64,000 bases of DNA. Origin: Flavobacterium ovatum. Its GTDB lineage: Bacteria; Bacteroidota; Bacteroidia; Flavobacteriales; Flavobacteriaceae. Below the pieces are notes generated by a model. The model saw only the letters and a list, made by a program, of their open reading frames with translations. It was not told where the DNA came from and searched no databases. Every line of letters starts with the position of its first letter. Within the stretch, counting starts at the first letter, position 1. Of this stretch, positions 47,801 through 55,567 are shown piece by piece. A program made the position numbers and the translations under genes. The stretch spans positions 1,240,001 to 1,304,000 of the forward strand of contig NZ_CP160035.1 of the NCBI RefSeq assembly GCF_040703125.1. The letters run 5' to 3'.

Positions 47801-50225
47801 GAATAGTAGACATTATAGAATTTGTAGAAGAAAAAGTTGTTTCATACAATTTAGTTCCACCATGATTATTTTGCGTAATATTTCCACCTTGATAAACCGA
47901 AAGAGTGTAATTTCCAGTTGAATATAAAGTTACATTTATACTGGTTAAAAGCCCTGAAATTCCTGCAGTAAAAGATTGTCTTGCGTCTTGATCTGGGGCA
48001 CCTGTATATTGAGTTGGGTTGATTGCATTGATATCAATTACTGCTGGTGCTATAGGCTTCAGTGTAGAAAGATTACCTACAAAAGTTTTATCTCCAGTTA
48101 CTGTTTGATTTGTCGTTAAGTCAACAAAATTACCTGTTGTCGCAGTACTTACAGCATCAGTAACATATGCAGTTGTTGCAATTGCGGTAGAATTATTACC
48201 TGCTACTTGAGTAACTGCAATAGCTCCTGTTGGTAAAGTGGGCGTTCCAGTAAAAGTTGGAGAAGCTAGGTTAGCTTTCAATGCATCCGCAGCAGTTCTA
48301 TTAGTTACTTCAGCAGCTAGATTCGTTGTTAAAGTTGCGTCAGCTGTAGTTCTATTGGTCGTTTCCGTTACCAAGTTTGCTGCAATTGCATTTTCAGTAG
48401 TTGTGGCGCGAGTCACTTCCGTAGTTAAAGCCGTTGAGTTTGTCGAAGCCGAAGCATCTACATAGGTTTTAACTGATTTTACGGAAGGATATTTGGTGTC
48501 CGAAGTTGCATCCGTAGTTACACTTGTTGATTTATTGGTTAAATCTTCTTTCAATGCATCCGCAGCAGTTCTATTAGTTACTTCAGCAGCTAGATTCGTT
48601 GTTAAAGTCGCATCAGCTGTAGTTCTATTAGTTGTTTCAGTTGCCAAGTTAGCTGCAATAGTATTTTCGGCAGTCGTAGCGCGAGTCACTTCCGTAGTTA
48701 AAGCCGTTGAGTTTGTCGAAGCCGAAGCATCCACATATGTTTTAACTGATTTTACGGAAGGATATTTAGTGTCTGAAGTTGCATCCGTAGTTACACTTGT
48801 TGATTTATTGGTTAAATCTTCTTTCAATGCATCCGCAGCAGTTCTATTAGTTACTTCAGCAGCTAGATTCGTTGTTAAAGTCGCATCAGCTGTAGTTCTA
48901 TTGGTCGTTTCCGTTACCAAGTTTGCTGCAATTGCATTTTCAGCAGTTGTGGCGCGAGTCACTTCCGTAGTTAAAGCCGTTGAGTTTGTCGAAGCCGAAG
49001 CATCTACATAGGTTTTAACTGATTTTACGGAAGGGTATTTGGTGTCCGAAGTTGCATCCGTAGTTACACTTGTTGATTTATTGGTTAAATCTTCTTTTAA
49101 TGCATCCGCAGCAGTTCTATTAGTTACTTCAGCAGCTAGATTCGTTGTTAAAGTCGCATCAGCTGTAGTTCTATTAGTTGTTTCAGTTGCCAAGTTAGCT
49201 GCAATAGTATTTTCGGCAGTCGTAGCGCGAGTTACTTCCGTAATTAAAGCGGTTGAGTTTGTCGAAGCCGAAGCATCCACATAGGTTTTAACTGATTTTA
49301 CGGAAGGATATTTAGTGTCCGAAGTTGCATCCGTAGTTACACTTGTTGATTTATTGGTTAAATCTTCTTTCAATGCATCCGCAGCAGTTCTATTAGTTAC
49401 TTCAGCAGCTAGATTCGTTGTTAAAGTCGCATCAGCTGTAGTTCTATTAGTTGTTTCAGTTGCCAAGTTAGCTGCAATAGTATTTTCGACTGTCGTAGCA
49501 CGAGTCACTTCCGTAGTTAAAGCCGTTGAGTTTGTCGAAGCCGAAGCATCTACATAGGTTTTAACTGATTTTACGGAAGGGTATTTGGTGTCCGAAGTTG
49601 CATCCGTAGTTACACTTGTTGATTTATTGGTTAAATCTTCTTTTAAGTTTAATGCCGTTTGAGTTACTATCGAAATAGGTTTGTTAATATCAGAGGTATT
49701 GTCAATATTATTGATGCCTAAATTAATTTTAGCTCCATTTAAGGTGTTTGATCCAGTTCCTCCATTTTGTAAATTGATGATTCCAGTTACATTTTCAGCA
49801 CTTTTTGCTGAATACGCAAAAGGAATATAAGAGAACTCTTGATTGCTGATTTCAATAAATGTAGTACATGAACCATTAGCATTTAATCCAACGTTCAATG
49901 TTTTTATCAACGAATCCCATATAATACTTCTAAAATTATTAGCGCTTCCTCCAGTTTTAATTCCGTTACCAATAATTAAATTGACCATACCAAATTCGTC
50001 TGTTGAAGTACTGATAGTTTCTTGGTATTCCAGTTGATTGAAAGAGTCTTTGATTTCAAAACGCAAACAAACGGATTGGTTTGTTAGAGGTAAGTTAGAG
50101 GAGTTAACTCCTGGGATTTGTTGTGCGTTTGGATTTAAAATTAATGCTTGATAGCTAATTCCATTGGTTTGTGAAAATGCAATTGTTGTTATCAAGAGGG
50201 CTATAAGAAAAATAATTTTTTTCAT
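44841..50225 (-). CDS. Giant repeat-rich surface protein with tail-fibre-like repeats, YadA-like head and two FGE/DUF1566-like domains
   Basis: A 1794-aa protein. Signal peptide at 1-19 (MKKIIFLIALLITTIAFSQ). Residues about 20-190: Flavobacterial N-terminal domain ending TSDINKPISIVTQTALNLKED. Residues about 193-650: five 91-aa repeats (TKYPSVKSVKTYVDAS, TETTNRTTADATLTTNLAA). About 650-700 and 970-1000: phage tail-fibre-type modules (SPTFTGTPTLPTGA, ATTAYVTDAVS). About 1035-1210: a DUF1566-like module (GGGVVFWVDPVDN, NWYLPSKDELYQM). About 1300-1490: YadA/trimeric-autotransporter-head-like repeats (NTALGANSLTNNTVG, QNVAIGDRALSSN). About 1600-1794: a second DUF1566-like module (WFLPSYDEMLKIY). 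No T9SS domain at the C-terminus. Probably a surface adhesin; it follows a barrel and a T9SS-CTD protein in one operon. Confidence 0.88.
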   Translation of the reverse strand: MKKIIFLIALLITTIAFSQTNGISYQALILNPNAQQIPGVNSSNLPLTNQSVCLRFEIKDSFNQLEYQETISTSTDEFGMVNLIIGNGIKTGGSANNFRSIIWDSLIKTLNVGLNANGSCTTFIEISNQEFSYIPFAYSAKSAENVTGIINLQNGGTGSNTLNGAKINLGINNIDNTSDINKPISIVTQTALNLKEDLTNKSTSVTTDATSDTKYPSVKSVKTYVDASASTNSTALTTEVTRATTVENTIAANLATETTNRTTADATLTTNLAAEVTNRTAADALKEDLTNKSTSVTTDATSDTKYPSVKSVKTYVDASASTNSTALITEVTRATTAENTIAANLATETTNRTTADATLTTNLAAEVTNRTAADALKEDLTNKSTSVTTDATSDTKYPSVKSVKTYVDASASTNSTALTTEVTRATTAENAIAANLVTETTNRTTADATLTTNLAAEVTNRTAADALKEDLTNKSTSVTTDATSDTKYPSVKSVKTYVDASASTNSTALTTEVTRATTAENTIAANLATETTNRTTADATLTTNLAAEVTNRTAADALKEDLTNKSTSVTTDATSDTKYPSVKSVKTYVDASASTNSTALTTEVTRATTTENAIAANLVTETTNRTTADATLTTNLAAEVTNRTAADALKANLASPTFTGTPTLPTGAIAVTQVAGNNSTAIATTAYVTDAVSTATTGNFVDLTTNQTVTGDKTFVGNLSTLKPIAPAVIDINAINPTQYTGAPDQDARQSFTAGISGLLTSINVTLYSTGNYTLSVYQGGNITQNNHGGTKLYETTFSSTNSIMSTIPISNVTVVAGAVYWLQITGASVTIGLNYGSSNVGTTVSFPAYYGGLQQSWIFQTYISQLSATGGSITAAGDVSAAGFKIPTGTTSQFLKADGSVDSSTYLTSSGTATNVSGIVAIANGGTGSATQNFVDVTSDQTVAGNKTFTGTISGITKTMVGLANVDNTSDANKPVSTAAQTALDLKANIASPSFTGVPLAPTATAGTSTTQLATTAFVSEAFDTVVSDGVAAQTLAIGDFVGGGVVFWVDPVDNSKGLVCSIEDQSDGIQWYNGSNLTTGATGTAVETGASNTDAIITAQGATATNYAAGLARAYNGGGFTNWYLPSKDELYQMGLNRNTINVIATTNGGVNFGGGSGSYWSSTETGSSAWALFFGNNHQQPFTKNTSRMVRAVRAVGFPAISSLTTITEEQAAQNTAIALKEDAANKSTDVTTDGASDVKFPSVKSVKTYVDANIASGTATNVSGIVAIVNGGTGSSTQNFVDLTANQTIAGNKTFSSDAKINGITVGVGGGAPDSAAYNTALGLDALVNNTGWGNTALGRSTLTVNANSNNTAVGWKALELSVDGNSLVAVGSKALASNTDGNVNTALGANSLTNNTVGSQNVAIGDRALSSNVSGNQNTALGVSADVVVISGAELTNATAIGFNAKVTASNTIQLGSTDVTNVKTSGTLTAGEVTYTKTKGTANQVLTTDADGVTAWTTPSVATSSDFVDLTTSQTISGSKSLNNNLRIGTTAPTSSAVLEVSSTTQGFLPPRMTQTERNSISSPVAGLIVWCKNCGENGELQVFNGARWTNFIGNDVQLQLQEGSNLRGGKIAYVFQNGDPGFVSGEFHGIIVSNSDLSNGIRWGQNFDGLSTTYDCTNRHTSSGFALPCAIGAGSTNTSLIISSNTESSPTNYAAKICADYSITVNGTVYDDWFLPSYDEMLKIYQNKSSIGGLYYDSTNSANKSNWYWTSTGDVFQDRAADVNSLNGSKARNFRGSLLSVRAARYF
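48283..49647 (-). repeat. Five 273-bp tandem repeats in the adhesin gene
   Basis: The marker GCATCCGCAGCAGTTCTATT begins at 48283, 48556, 48829, 49102 and 49375, exactly 273 bp (91 codons) apart. Copies differ at a few sites. Units with a GTTACCAAGTTTGC variant (48283 and 48829) encode AIAANLVTETT, the others TIAANLATETT. The near identity suggests recent duplication or gene conversion. Confidence 0.92.
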
Positions 50226-50227
50226 AA

Positions 50228-50881
50228 TTAATTTTGATTTGAGGATAATGGGAATTGAATGCCAAATTGTAACTGACTATTTGTAAAGTATAAACTTTCT
50301 TTTGAAGTGTTTGATGTCCTAACAACTGTTGATAAGTTGTATCCCAGCGTTAATGATGCTGATTGGGATATTTTATAATTAGCACTTAAGCCAACAGTAG
50401 ATTGAAGGAGGATTCCTGAAAAATCTTTCTGATCGGAAAGATCAAAATAAGTTCCATTTGCATTTTGTTCCCCAGATAATAAAGTGGAAAGACATAATCC
50501 CGCCTTAATACTGGTGTTAAATTTATTCTGGTGTTTGAAAACACTAAATGAAGCTAGGTTTTGGATTCCGATATATTTAGTTTTCCATGAATAGACCTCC
50601 GTGGTAGTTGGGAGGAAATATTTAGCATTAAATTCATTTAGAGTCAAGCCCACAATATAGGATAAGTTGCTTGTTTTGAAATGATGGATGTATCCTATCT
50701 CATAATATTTTCCATCTTCAAAATGACTTTTGTTATCCTTGCTCATGATTGGGTTGGGATTTCCAAAAGAATCTTTGTAATGATAATTGGTGTAATTTTC
50801 ACCAGTGTTTAAGTAAATTTCTTGTGCCACTATCGATTGAAGTGCTAATAAGAAAATGAATGGGAGTAGTTTTTTTATCAT
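50228..50881 (-). CDS. Outer-membrane beta-barrel protein of the adhesin operon
   Basis: A 217-aa protein with signal peptide (FIFLLALQSIVAQ) and alternating strand pattern (YYEIGYIHHFKTSNLSYIVGL, FNTSIKAGLCLSTLL, GLSANYKISQSASLTLGYNL, SQLQFGIQFPL), as in small Bacteroidetes porin-like barrels. It overlaps its upstream neighbour by 4 bp and ends two bases before the adhesin start. This tight spacing suggests it helps export or anchor the adhesin. Too short to be a PorP/SprF protein (about 300 aa). Confidence 0.85.
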   Translation of the reverse strand: MIKKLLPFIFLLALQSIVAQEIYLNTGENYTNYHYKDSFGNPNPIMSKDNKSHFEDGKYYEIGYIHHFKTSNLSYIVGLTLNEFNAKYFLPTTTEVYSWKTKYIGIQNLASFSVFKHQNKFNTSIKAGLCLSTLLSGEQNANGTYFDLSDQKDFSGILLQSTVGLSANYKISQSASLTLGYNLSTVVRTSNTSKESLYFTNSQLQFGIQFPLSSNQN

Positions 50882-51369
50882 TGAGCTTTTAGAATTTTAG
50901 TGAAATAATTAAGTTGTGAATTGTCTAGTCGTACTAGAAAAACTGATCCGGGTAAAAAATCCAAATTTAGAGTAACAATCATGTCAATCGGTTTTTTCTT
51001 TACTTGGAAAATCAAATGACCACTAGTGTCAAAAATACTGACGGTCACTTCCTCATCAATTTTTTTTGATAGTTGTAGATGAACTAAATCCACAAATGGA
51101 TTGGGATATGTTCTAACTATTATGTTGTTTTTATTAATTGATGATGAAATTAGTTTTGACCAATACCCCTGTTGGAACCCTTGTAATACTACGTACTCCT
51201 TTTTTGAAGTTCCTGAAACTGTTTGTTGGCCTATGGTCTGTTTAACTATCATTCCGTTGGATAGAGTTGTAGTGCTTCCTTGTGATGATAGCATCTGGTG
51301 ATGCAGTTGTTGACCATAAAAACTAGAGTAAAAAAGTAAAATAAGATATCGCATAACATTTAGTTTCAT
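50878..51369 (-). CDS. Secreted protein with T9SS type A sorting domain
   Basis: A 163-aa protein. Signal peptide (about 1-20, ending FYGQ). The first part (SSQGSTTTLSNGMIVKQTIG, VLQGFQQGYW) resembles a common N-terminal motif of T9SS CTD proteins. Residues about 85-163 are the T9SS domain (IIVRTYPNPFVDLVHLQLSK, EVTVSIFDTSGHL, FLPGSVFLVRLD, YFTKILKAQ). It is first in the operon; with almost no other domain it may be a cargo-less anchor or small surface factor. Confidence 0.85.
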   Translation of the reverse strand: MKLNVMRYLILLFYSSFYGQQLHHQMLSSQGSTTTLSNGMIVKQTIGQQTVSGTSKKEYVVLQGFQQGYWSKLISSSINKNNIIVRTYPNPFVDLVHLQLSKKIDEEVTVSIFDTSGHLIFQVKKKPIDMIVTLNLDFLPGSVFLVRLDNSQLNYFTKILKAQ

Positions 51370-51629
51370 GCAATAATATTTAATGTTGTCTTAGCTTTTT
51401 TGGTGTAATATTTTTTGAAGGACGTTTTTATGTTTTTAATAAGTGTTTTTAAGGTTTTAGTAAATTAATATTAACATTTCATTTTATTTAAAATAACGTA
51501 TTACTTGTTAAAATTTATAAATAGTGTATTTTATCGATTATATGTGTTGTATGTAGGATTGGTTTTTTGCTTGGCTATAAACAGATTAATTTTAACTTTT
51601 TTCTATATTTAATAAGAAAATTATTGATT
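51370..51629. promoter_or_regulatory. Divergent promoter region: adhesin operon and AraC regulator
   Basis: A 260-bp AT-rich spacer between the operon start and the regulator ATG at 51630. No clear TAnnTTTG box was found on the plus strand. The two divergent units make this the likely site of regulation by the AraC protein. Confidence 0.45.
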
Positions 51630-52784
51630 ATGCTTATGATTATTTTGTATTTCATGACTGGATTATTAGGGTTTGTTACCTTAGTAATTATTTCTACTCA
51701 ATATAAATCTAACAAGTTTCTTAACGTGTATTTACTAATATTGTTTTTCCTGCTTTCAGCACGTTTTTTGATTTCAGGTTTTAATGAATTAAATCCGGCT
51801 TCTATTTTAAAAAATAAAGTTTCAGATTACTCGCCTTTTCTGGTTGTAATATTCCCGTGCGTATATTTGTATTTTCATAAATTAATTATCAATCAAAAGA
51901 GATTTGAATTTGTGGAAATTAAACATTTTATTTTGCCTGTTTTCTTAGGGTTGTCAAATGTCTTTGTACATGAACCAGCTGTTTATTTAAATTATGTCTA
52001 TAACATCATTTTTTCAGCAATTGCATTGTATTATATTTATTGCAGTTATAATGAATTAAAAAATGGAATTTGGATTACCGAAACTAAGATTAGTGTTTTT
52101 GAAAAACAATATGTACTTCTAAAGAATTGGACATTTCTTATTTTTATAATATGTATTCTGTCTGTAGTTCGATTATTGGTTTGCCTTTATGTTGATTTAT
52201 TTTTAGGGATTCAATCTTATGGGAGTAATTATTTATGGGTCACAGCTATATTTTCTTGTATCTTGTTTTTCAAGGTTTTGTTAACTCCAGAAATTTTGTT
52301 TGGCTACCATTTGCTTAACGATAAATTAAATGAAAAAAGAACTGCTGAATTTGTTTTCGGAGAATTTTGGATTGTTTCTAATGAAATTAAAATTGATAAC
52401 ATTCAAGATTCAAAGTTGAAACAGAAGGTAGAGGAACAGTTGTCTTTATATATTCGTGATATGGAAGCTATAGCCTTTAATCAAAATTGGTTTCGAGATT
52501 CTTCCATTTCTTTAGGTGATTTTTCTTCTAAGCTTGGTGTGCCCAAAAGTCATATAACCTATGTTTTTAAATACCATTCTAAAATTAGTTTTATAGATTT
52601 TAAAAAAATGGTTAGAATTTATGATTCCGTACGTTTGATTGAGAAGGATTATTTAAAATCAAATACTTTAGATTCATTGGCTAAAGAAGTTGGCTTTTCA
52701 TCTTATAATCCTTTTTTTACTAGCTTTAAAGAAATCGTTGGCATGGTCCCGCAAGAATATAATAAGCAAATCAAACAGTTTTAG
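51630..52784 (+). CDS. Membrane-bound AraC-family regulator
   Basis: A 384-aa protein. Residues 1-240 hold about seven hydrophobic helices (LMIILYFMTGLLGFVTLVII, VYLLILFFLLSARFLISGF, HFILPVFLGLSNVFV, and more). The C-terminal 100 aa are an AraC HTH: SLGDFSSKLGVPKSHITYVF, DFKKMVRIYDSVRLIEK, TLDSLAKEVGFSSYNPFFTSF, with the conserved F-KE-I-G-P pattern ending GMVPQEYNKQ. Such membrane-anchored AraC proteins sense a signal at the membrane. It is transcribed divergently from the adhesin operon, a plausible target. I chose ATG 51630 over a TTG at 51567. Confidence 0.88.
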   Translation: MLMIILYFMTGLLGFVTLVIISTQYKSNKFLNVYLLILFFLLSARFLISGFNELNPASILKNKVSDYSPFLVVIFPCVYLYFHKLIINQKRFEFVEIKHFILPVFLGLSNVFVHEPAVYLNYVYNIIFSAIALYYIYCSYNELKNGIWITETKISVFEKQYVLLKNWTFLIFIICILSVVRLLVCLYVDLFLGIQSYGSNYLWVTAIFSCILFFKVLLTPEILFGYHLLNDKLNEKRTAEFVFGEFWIVSNEIKIDNIQDSKLKQKVEEQLSLYIRDMEAIAFNQNWFRDSSISLGDFSSKLGVPKSHITYVFKYHSKISFIDFKKMVRIYDSVRLIEKDYLKSNTLDSLAKEVGFSSYNPFFTSFKEIVGMVPQEYNKQIKQF

Positions 52785-52818
52785 ATTGTTGTTTTAGTTA
52801 GTAAATATTAATATTATT

Positions 52819-53148
52819 ATGAGTGAATCCCCTGATAATTTCTTTGAACGCGTTTATGCTGTTGCTCGCCAAATTCCTTTTGGTCGGGTAACTTCTTATG
52901 GTGCCATTGCCAAAGCGTTGGGAACAGCACGCTCTGCGAGAATGGTAGGTTGGGCTATGAATGCATCGCATAATAAAGATGATGTTCCTGCGCATAGAGT
53001 TGTAAATAGAAAAGGACTTCTCACAGGGAAATTCCATTTTGACGGAACCAATCTCATGCAGCAACTCTTAGAAAACGAAGGAATCAAAGTCGTTGACAAT
53101 CAAATAATAGATTTCGAAAAACACTTTTGGCAACCAGAAGTCAGTTAA
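52819..53148 (+). CDS. Alkyltransferase-like protein (ATL, MGMT family) without the active Cys
   Basis: A 109-aa protein matching the C-terminal domain of O6-methylguanine-DNA methyltransferase (IPFGRVTSYGAIAKALG, SARMVGWAMNASHN, KFHFDGTNLMQQLLENEG). The active-site PCHRV is PAHRV here, so it cannot accept the alkyl group and is an ATL. ATLs bind alkylated guanines and hand them to nucleotide-excision repair. This is a normal family feature, not decay. Confidence 0.9.
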   Translation: MSESPDNFFERVYAVARQIPFGRVTSYGAIAKALGTARSARMVGWAMNASHNKDDVPAHRVVNRKGLLTGKFHFDGTNLMQQLLENEGIKVVDNQIIDFEKHFWQPEVS

Positions 53149-53430
53149 CAGTAGTCAGTCTATAGTAAATAGTCTCGGTTTTTTATTCTACTCAAATGAA
53201 TTAGTGCAAATTTGTAAAATTAGTATTCAATAAAGATACTTTTGGTTCGAATAAATCCGTGCAATTCGTATTCAAAAAACCTTATATTTCCGTAACAATA
53301 AATCCAATTTAAATACTTTATAATAAGAACTTAATCACTTATCTTTGCTCCCGAAACATCGGGACTTAAATCAGTTTAAATAAACATAGTGTTTTTTGAA
53401 CCGAAAGCAAAAATAGAAATAGAGTAAGTG
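53149..53430. other. Intergenic region upstream of mrp
   Basis: A 282-bp AT-rich gap. TATCTTTG at 53340-53347 may be a -7 box. CCCGAAACATCGGGA (about 53351-53365) is a short inverted repeat that could be an operator or leader hairpin. No gene. Confidence 0.45.
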
Positions 53431-54558
53431 ATGAAATTAGATAGAAAAGAAATTCTAAAAGCTTTAGAAACCATAACTATAGCTGGCGAAGGAAAAAACA
53501 TGGTAGAAAGTGGTGCTATTGCAAATGTCCTAACTTTTGGAGATGAAGTAGTAGTGGAGTTAGTTTTAAACACACCAGCCATGCACATTAAGAAACGTGC
53601 AGAAGATGACATTAAGAAAACCATCTTAGAAAAAGTTTCGGCTGATGCCAAAATCAAAATTAATAGTAAAGTACAAGTTGCTGAGAAGGCTGAGGTAAAA
53701 GGAAAATCAATTCCTGGAATCAAAAATATTATCGCTGTTGCCTCTGGAAAAGGAGGAGTTGGTAAATCAACTGTGACGGCAAATTTAGCCGTTACCTTAG
53801 CGAAAATGGGATTCTCAGTAGGGATTTTAGATGCTGATATCTACGGGCCATCAATGCCTATAATGTTTGATGTTGAAAATGAAAAACCAATTTCGGTTCT
53901 AGTAGACGGAAAATCGAAAATGAAACCAGTAGAAAGTTATGAAGTAAAGATACTATCTATCGGTTTTTTCACAGCACCTAGCCAAGCAGTAATCTGGAGA
54001 GGACCAATGGCTTCAAAAGCATTAAACCAAATGATTTTTGACGCAGACTGGGGAGAATTAGACTTTATGTTAATCGATTTACCTCCGGGAACAGGAGATA
54101 TTCACCTTTCAATCATGCAATCATTACCCGTAACAGGTGCGGTTGTCGTGAGTACGCCACAAGCAGTAGCTTTGGCCGATGCAAAAAAAGGGGTTTCTAT
54201 GTTTATGTCAGAGGCAATCAATGTTCCAGTACTCGGAATTATAGAAAACATGGCGTATTTCACACCAGAAGAATTGCCTAATAATAAATATTACATCTTT
54301 GGTCAAGAAGGAGCAAAAAATTTAGCGCAAGATTTAGAGGTACCTTTCTTAGGAGAAGTGCCAATCGTACAATCTATTCGTGAAGCTGGTGATTACGGTC
54401 GCCCAGCAGCAATGCAAACTGGTTCGATAATAGAAACTGTTTTTGAAGATATTACCCGAAAAGTAGTTGAAGAAACCATCAAAAGAAATGAAAATTTACC
54501 TGCTTCCGAAGCCATTAAAATCACTACTATGGCAGGTTGTTCAGCAGTAAAAAAATAA
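53431..54558 (+). CDS. apbC: Mrp/NBP35-family P-loop ATPase for Fe-S cluster assembly
   Basis: A 375-aa protein (ATG 53431; a GTG at 53428 also reads in frame). N-terminal domain about 1-85 (DUF59/FeS assembly P). The deviant Walker A is VASGKGGVGKSTVTANLAV, with ILDADIYGPSMP, LIDLPPGTGDIHLSIMQ and PQAVALADAKKGVSMF. The C-terminal CxxC is not visible in the canonical place; the final residues include GCSAV. It loads Fe-S clusters onto apoproteins. Forms a likely operon with the NifU-C gene 44 bases downstream. Confidence 0.92.
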   Translation: MKLDRKEILKALETITIAGEGKNMVESGAIANVLTFGDEVVVELVLNTPAMHIKKRAEDDIKKTILEKVSADAKIKINSKVQVAEKAEVKGKSIPGIKNIIAVASGKGGVGKSTVTANLAVTLAKMGFSVGILDADIYGPSMPIMFDVENEKPISVLVDGKSKMKPVESYEVKILSIGFFTAPSQAVIWRGPMASKALNQMIFDADWGELDFMLIDLPPGTGDIHLSIMQSLPVTGAVVVSTPQAVALADAKKGVSMFMSEAINVPVLGIIENMAYFTPEELPNNKYYIFGQEGAKNLAQDLEVPFLGEVPIVQSIREAGDYGRPAAMQTGSIIETVFEDITRKVVEETIKRNENLPASEAIKITTMAGCSAVKK

Positions 54559-54602
54559 GCTAAAATTGAGTTGATACGATTCAGTTTTTAAAATAAAAAA
54601 TT

Positions 54603-54842
54603 ATGACAACAGAAGAATTAACCAGTAATGTGTTGCTTGCACTAGAAGAAATTCGTCCTTTTTTGAACTCAGATGGTGGAGATATTTCACTTGTTTCTAT
54701 CGAGGATGACAAGCACGTAAAAGTTCGGCTAGAAGGCGCATGCACTAGCTGTAGCGTGAACCAAATGACCTTGAAGGCAGGTGTCGAAACCACCATTAAG
54801 AAATTTGCACCACAAATCGAAACCGTTGTCAATATAGCATAA
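54603..54842 (+). CDS. NifU C-terminal domain Fe-S scaffold protein
   Basis: A 79-aa NifU-like protein: VLLALEEIRPFLNSDGGDISL, VRLEGACTSCSVNQMTLKAGVE with the metal-binding CxxC (CTSC). Binds a transient [4Fe-4S] cluster. It follows the Mrp gene directly, supporting a shared Fe-S assembly role. Confidence 0.92.
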   Translation: MTTEELTSNVLLALEEIRPFLNSDGGDISLVSIEDDKHVKVRLEGACTSCSVNQMTLKAGVETTIKKFAPQIETVVNIA

Positions 54843-55035
54843 TCATAATGAGGGCTGAGAAATTTTCGATTTAAGACTAACGATTTCTGATTTTTGATCT
54901 TGTTTTAGCGAATCTAAGTGGGTCGATTATAGTGGTCTGCCAAATCGTTAATCAAAAATCTGAAATAAATCAAAAAATCGTTTTATTAGTAAGAATTAGC
55001 TTCTATCCCTCGCACAAAACCCAATCCCCTAAAAA

Positions 55036-55353
55036 ATGGATGTATTAATTAAAATTAAAGACAGAGAAGGAATTGTTCATGAATTACAAGCTCCTACTGA
55101 TATGGCCATGAACATCATGGAATTGTGTAAAGCTTATGAATTACCTGTAGAAGGAACTTGTGGCGGAATGGCCATGTGTGCTTCATGTCAATGTTATGTA
55201 ACTAATGATGTTACTTTACCAGAAATGGGAGAGGATGAAGAAGCAATGCTTTCTGAAGCTTTTTACGTAAAATCAAATAGCCGTTTGGGGTGTCAAATTC
55301 CAATCACACTAGAATTAGAAGGATTAGAATTAGAACTGGCTCCTGAGAGTTAG
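55036..55353 (+). CDS. [2Fe-2S] ferredoxin
   Basis: A 105-aa ferredoxin of adrenodoxin-like type. Cys ligands: GTCGGMAMCASCQCYV (CX5CX2C) and RLGCQIP. Transfers electrons, and sits with the Mrp and NifU-C genes, which fits an Fe-S context. 193 bp separate it from NifU-C, and a terminator hairpin follows. Confidence 0.92.
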   Translation: MDVLIKIKDREGIVHELQAPTDMAMNIMELCKAYELPVEGTCGGMAMCASCQCYVTNDVTLPEMGEDEEAMLSEAFYVKSNSRLGCQIPITLELEGLELELAPES

Positions 55354-55377
55354 TCGTTTCTTATATGATATTTGAAA

Positions 55378-55408
55378 GCCTCCACTTGCACAAAGTGGAG
55401 GCTTTTTT
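55378..55408 (+). terminator. Ferredoxin gene terminator
   Basis: GCCTCCACTT-GCAC-AAAGTGGAGGC hairpin with a T6 run. Confidence 0.88.
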
Positions 55409-55567
55409 GTTACTACTTTTGAAGATTTATTTCCGTCAGTTGGAGTGATATGCCAGAGCGAATTGTATCGAAAATTAGAGAATTTATCTTAATTGAAACA
55501 GTTGCTGTTTTATTTCATAGGCACAGATTTAAATCTTAGCTAAACTGTGTAATGAGTGGTCAATAAT

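Noticed and set aside
48238..49557. Long plus-strand ORFs rich in Val/Ala over the adhesin repeats
   Set aside because: They are out-of-frame readings of the 273-bp repeats of the minus-strand adhesin gene, with low-complexity sequence and no start context.
48283..49647. CRISPR-like array
   Set aside because: Units are 273 bp, without spacers, and encode protein repeats in frame.
44841..50225. Prophage tail fibre
   Set aside because: Tail-fibre-like repeats are present, but no other phage gene is nearby, and neighbours are a T9SS protein, an outer-membrane barrel and a regulator.
52819..53148. Functional MGMT methyltransferase
   Set aside because: The active-site Cys is replaced (PAHRV), so it is an alkyltransferase-like protein.
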